Positions 63,900 through 64,000 of a stretch of DNA of 64,000 nt are shown here, in pieces (positions within the stretch are counted from its first letter, which is position 1; every line of letters starts with the position of its first letter). Source of the DNA: Oceanirhabdus sp. W0125-5 (GTDB lineage: Bacteria > Bacillota > Clostridia > Clostridiales > Clostridiaceae); the NCBI RefSeq assembly GCF_027938815.1, contig NZ_CP115913.1, positions 2,700,001-2,764,000 on the forward strand. The letters run 5' to 3'. The translations under genes and the position numbers were made by a program. The notes beneath the pieces were generated by a model. The model ran no database searches. It saw only the letters and a program-made list of their open reading frames with translations, and had not been told where the DNA came from.

Positions 63900-64000
63900 T
63901 TAAATAATTAATAAAAGAAATATGATAGTAAAATAGTATATTTTTACATATTAAACACAGAAAAAATTAAACTGTGAACTATCGAAATTATAAAAAACAG

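Larger units (their letters stand above)
63590..64000. other. Regulatory region to the right edge (sigma-54 control)
   Basis: No gene. It contains two TGCAAA-N4-TTTGCA palindromes, a hairpin and a -24/-12 promoter, listed separately. The promoter points to a gene beyond the window. Confidence 0.6.

Noticed and set aside
1..64000. tRNA or rRNA genes
   Set aside because: No cloverleaf with a GTTCGA-type T-loop and no rRNA-like GC-rich block was found by eye. A dedicated search was not possible here.

Overview
The window reads as chromosome of a low-GC, anaerobic, spore-forming Firmicute, most likely Clostridium sensu stricto. The evidence is the AT-rich sequence, strong AGGAGG-type ribosome binding sites, a tungsten-type aldehyde:ferredoxin oxidoreductase, a GerAB-type germination permease, the SCIFF peptide with its radical SAM maturase, HemZ, and the gene order ruvA-ruvB-queA-tgt-yajC-(TIGR04086)-scfA-scfB-secD-secF-(recJ-like)-apt-relA-dtd-hemZ-aspS. 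I see no tRNA, rRNA, CRISPR array, prophage or complete insertion sequence.

Layout. 1-4.6 kb: a sigma-54 activator (probably cut by the window edge), then a three-site enhancer and a -24/-12 promoter driving aldehyde oxidoreductase, a MoaD/ThiS-type sulfur carrier and its E1-like activating enzyme. 4.6-7.3 kb: a kinase-fold phosphotransferase, a NIF3 protein and a HAD protein with an altered motif I. 7.4-13 kb: biotin genes bioY-bioD-bioA, an MFS transporter and a second bioY; both bioY genes carry BirA-type operators. 13-18.7 kb: an unknown protein, a lone GerAB permease, DegV, and a glutamate-cysteine ligase plus glutathionylspermidine-synthase-like ATP-grasp pair. 19-36.8 kb: the conserved housekeeping block above. 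37-44.4 kb: a TM1266-like protein, a CsoR-family repressor and the oppBCDFA oligopeptide importer. 44.5-53.5 kb: CoA-binding protein, thioredoxin, HD hydrolase, a heterodimeric ABC exporter, BrkB/YihY, AI-2E-type and CvpA membrane proteins, methylglyoxal synthase. 53.7-58 kb: an NSS transporter and a disordered stretch with gene remnants, small membrane peptides, two short secreted proteins and a flavin reductase. 58-64 kb: a potassium channel, a split ThrE-type exporter, a second sigma-54 activator, a NapH-like iron-sulfur membrane protein with an unknown partner, and at the right edge another enhancer plus -24/-12 promoter pointing out of the window.

The most unusual signal is a family of five intergenic repeats (about 240-250 bp; one of 525 bp with an internal insertion) at 3366, 18690, 27974, 36776 and 52740. 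Long terminal arms are built of heptad-like words and pair with each other. Internal hairpins change sequence between copies but keep their pairing. All five lie in the same orientation, downstream of and co-directional with the preceding gene. This looks like a mobile, non-coding, structured element (MITE-like or RNA-like).

Second-tier observations: a RecJ-like protein that is truncated and lacks the DHH-family metal motif; a CsoR-family repressor without the copper-ligand histidine, in the same window as a thioredoxin gene with an operator typical of that family; a LMW-thiol or peptide ligase pair using an ATP-grasp enzyme unlike GshB; a NapH-like/duplicated-domain membrane redox pair; and a hairpin that traps the ribosome binding site of the gene after yajC.
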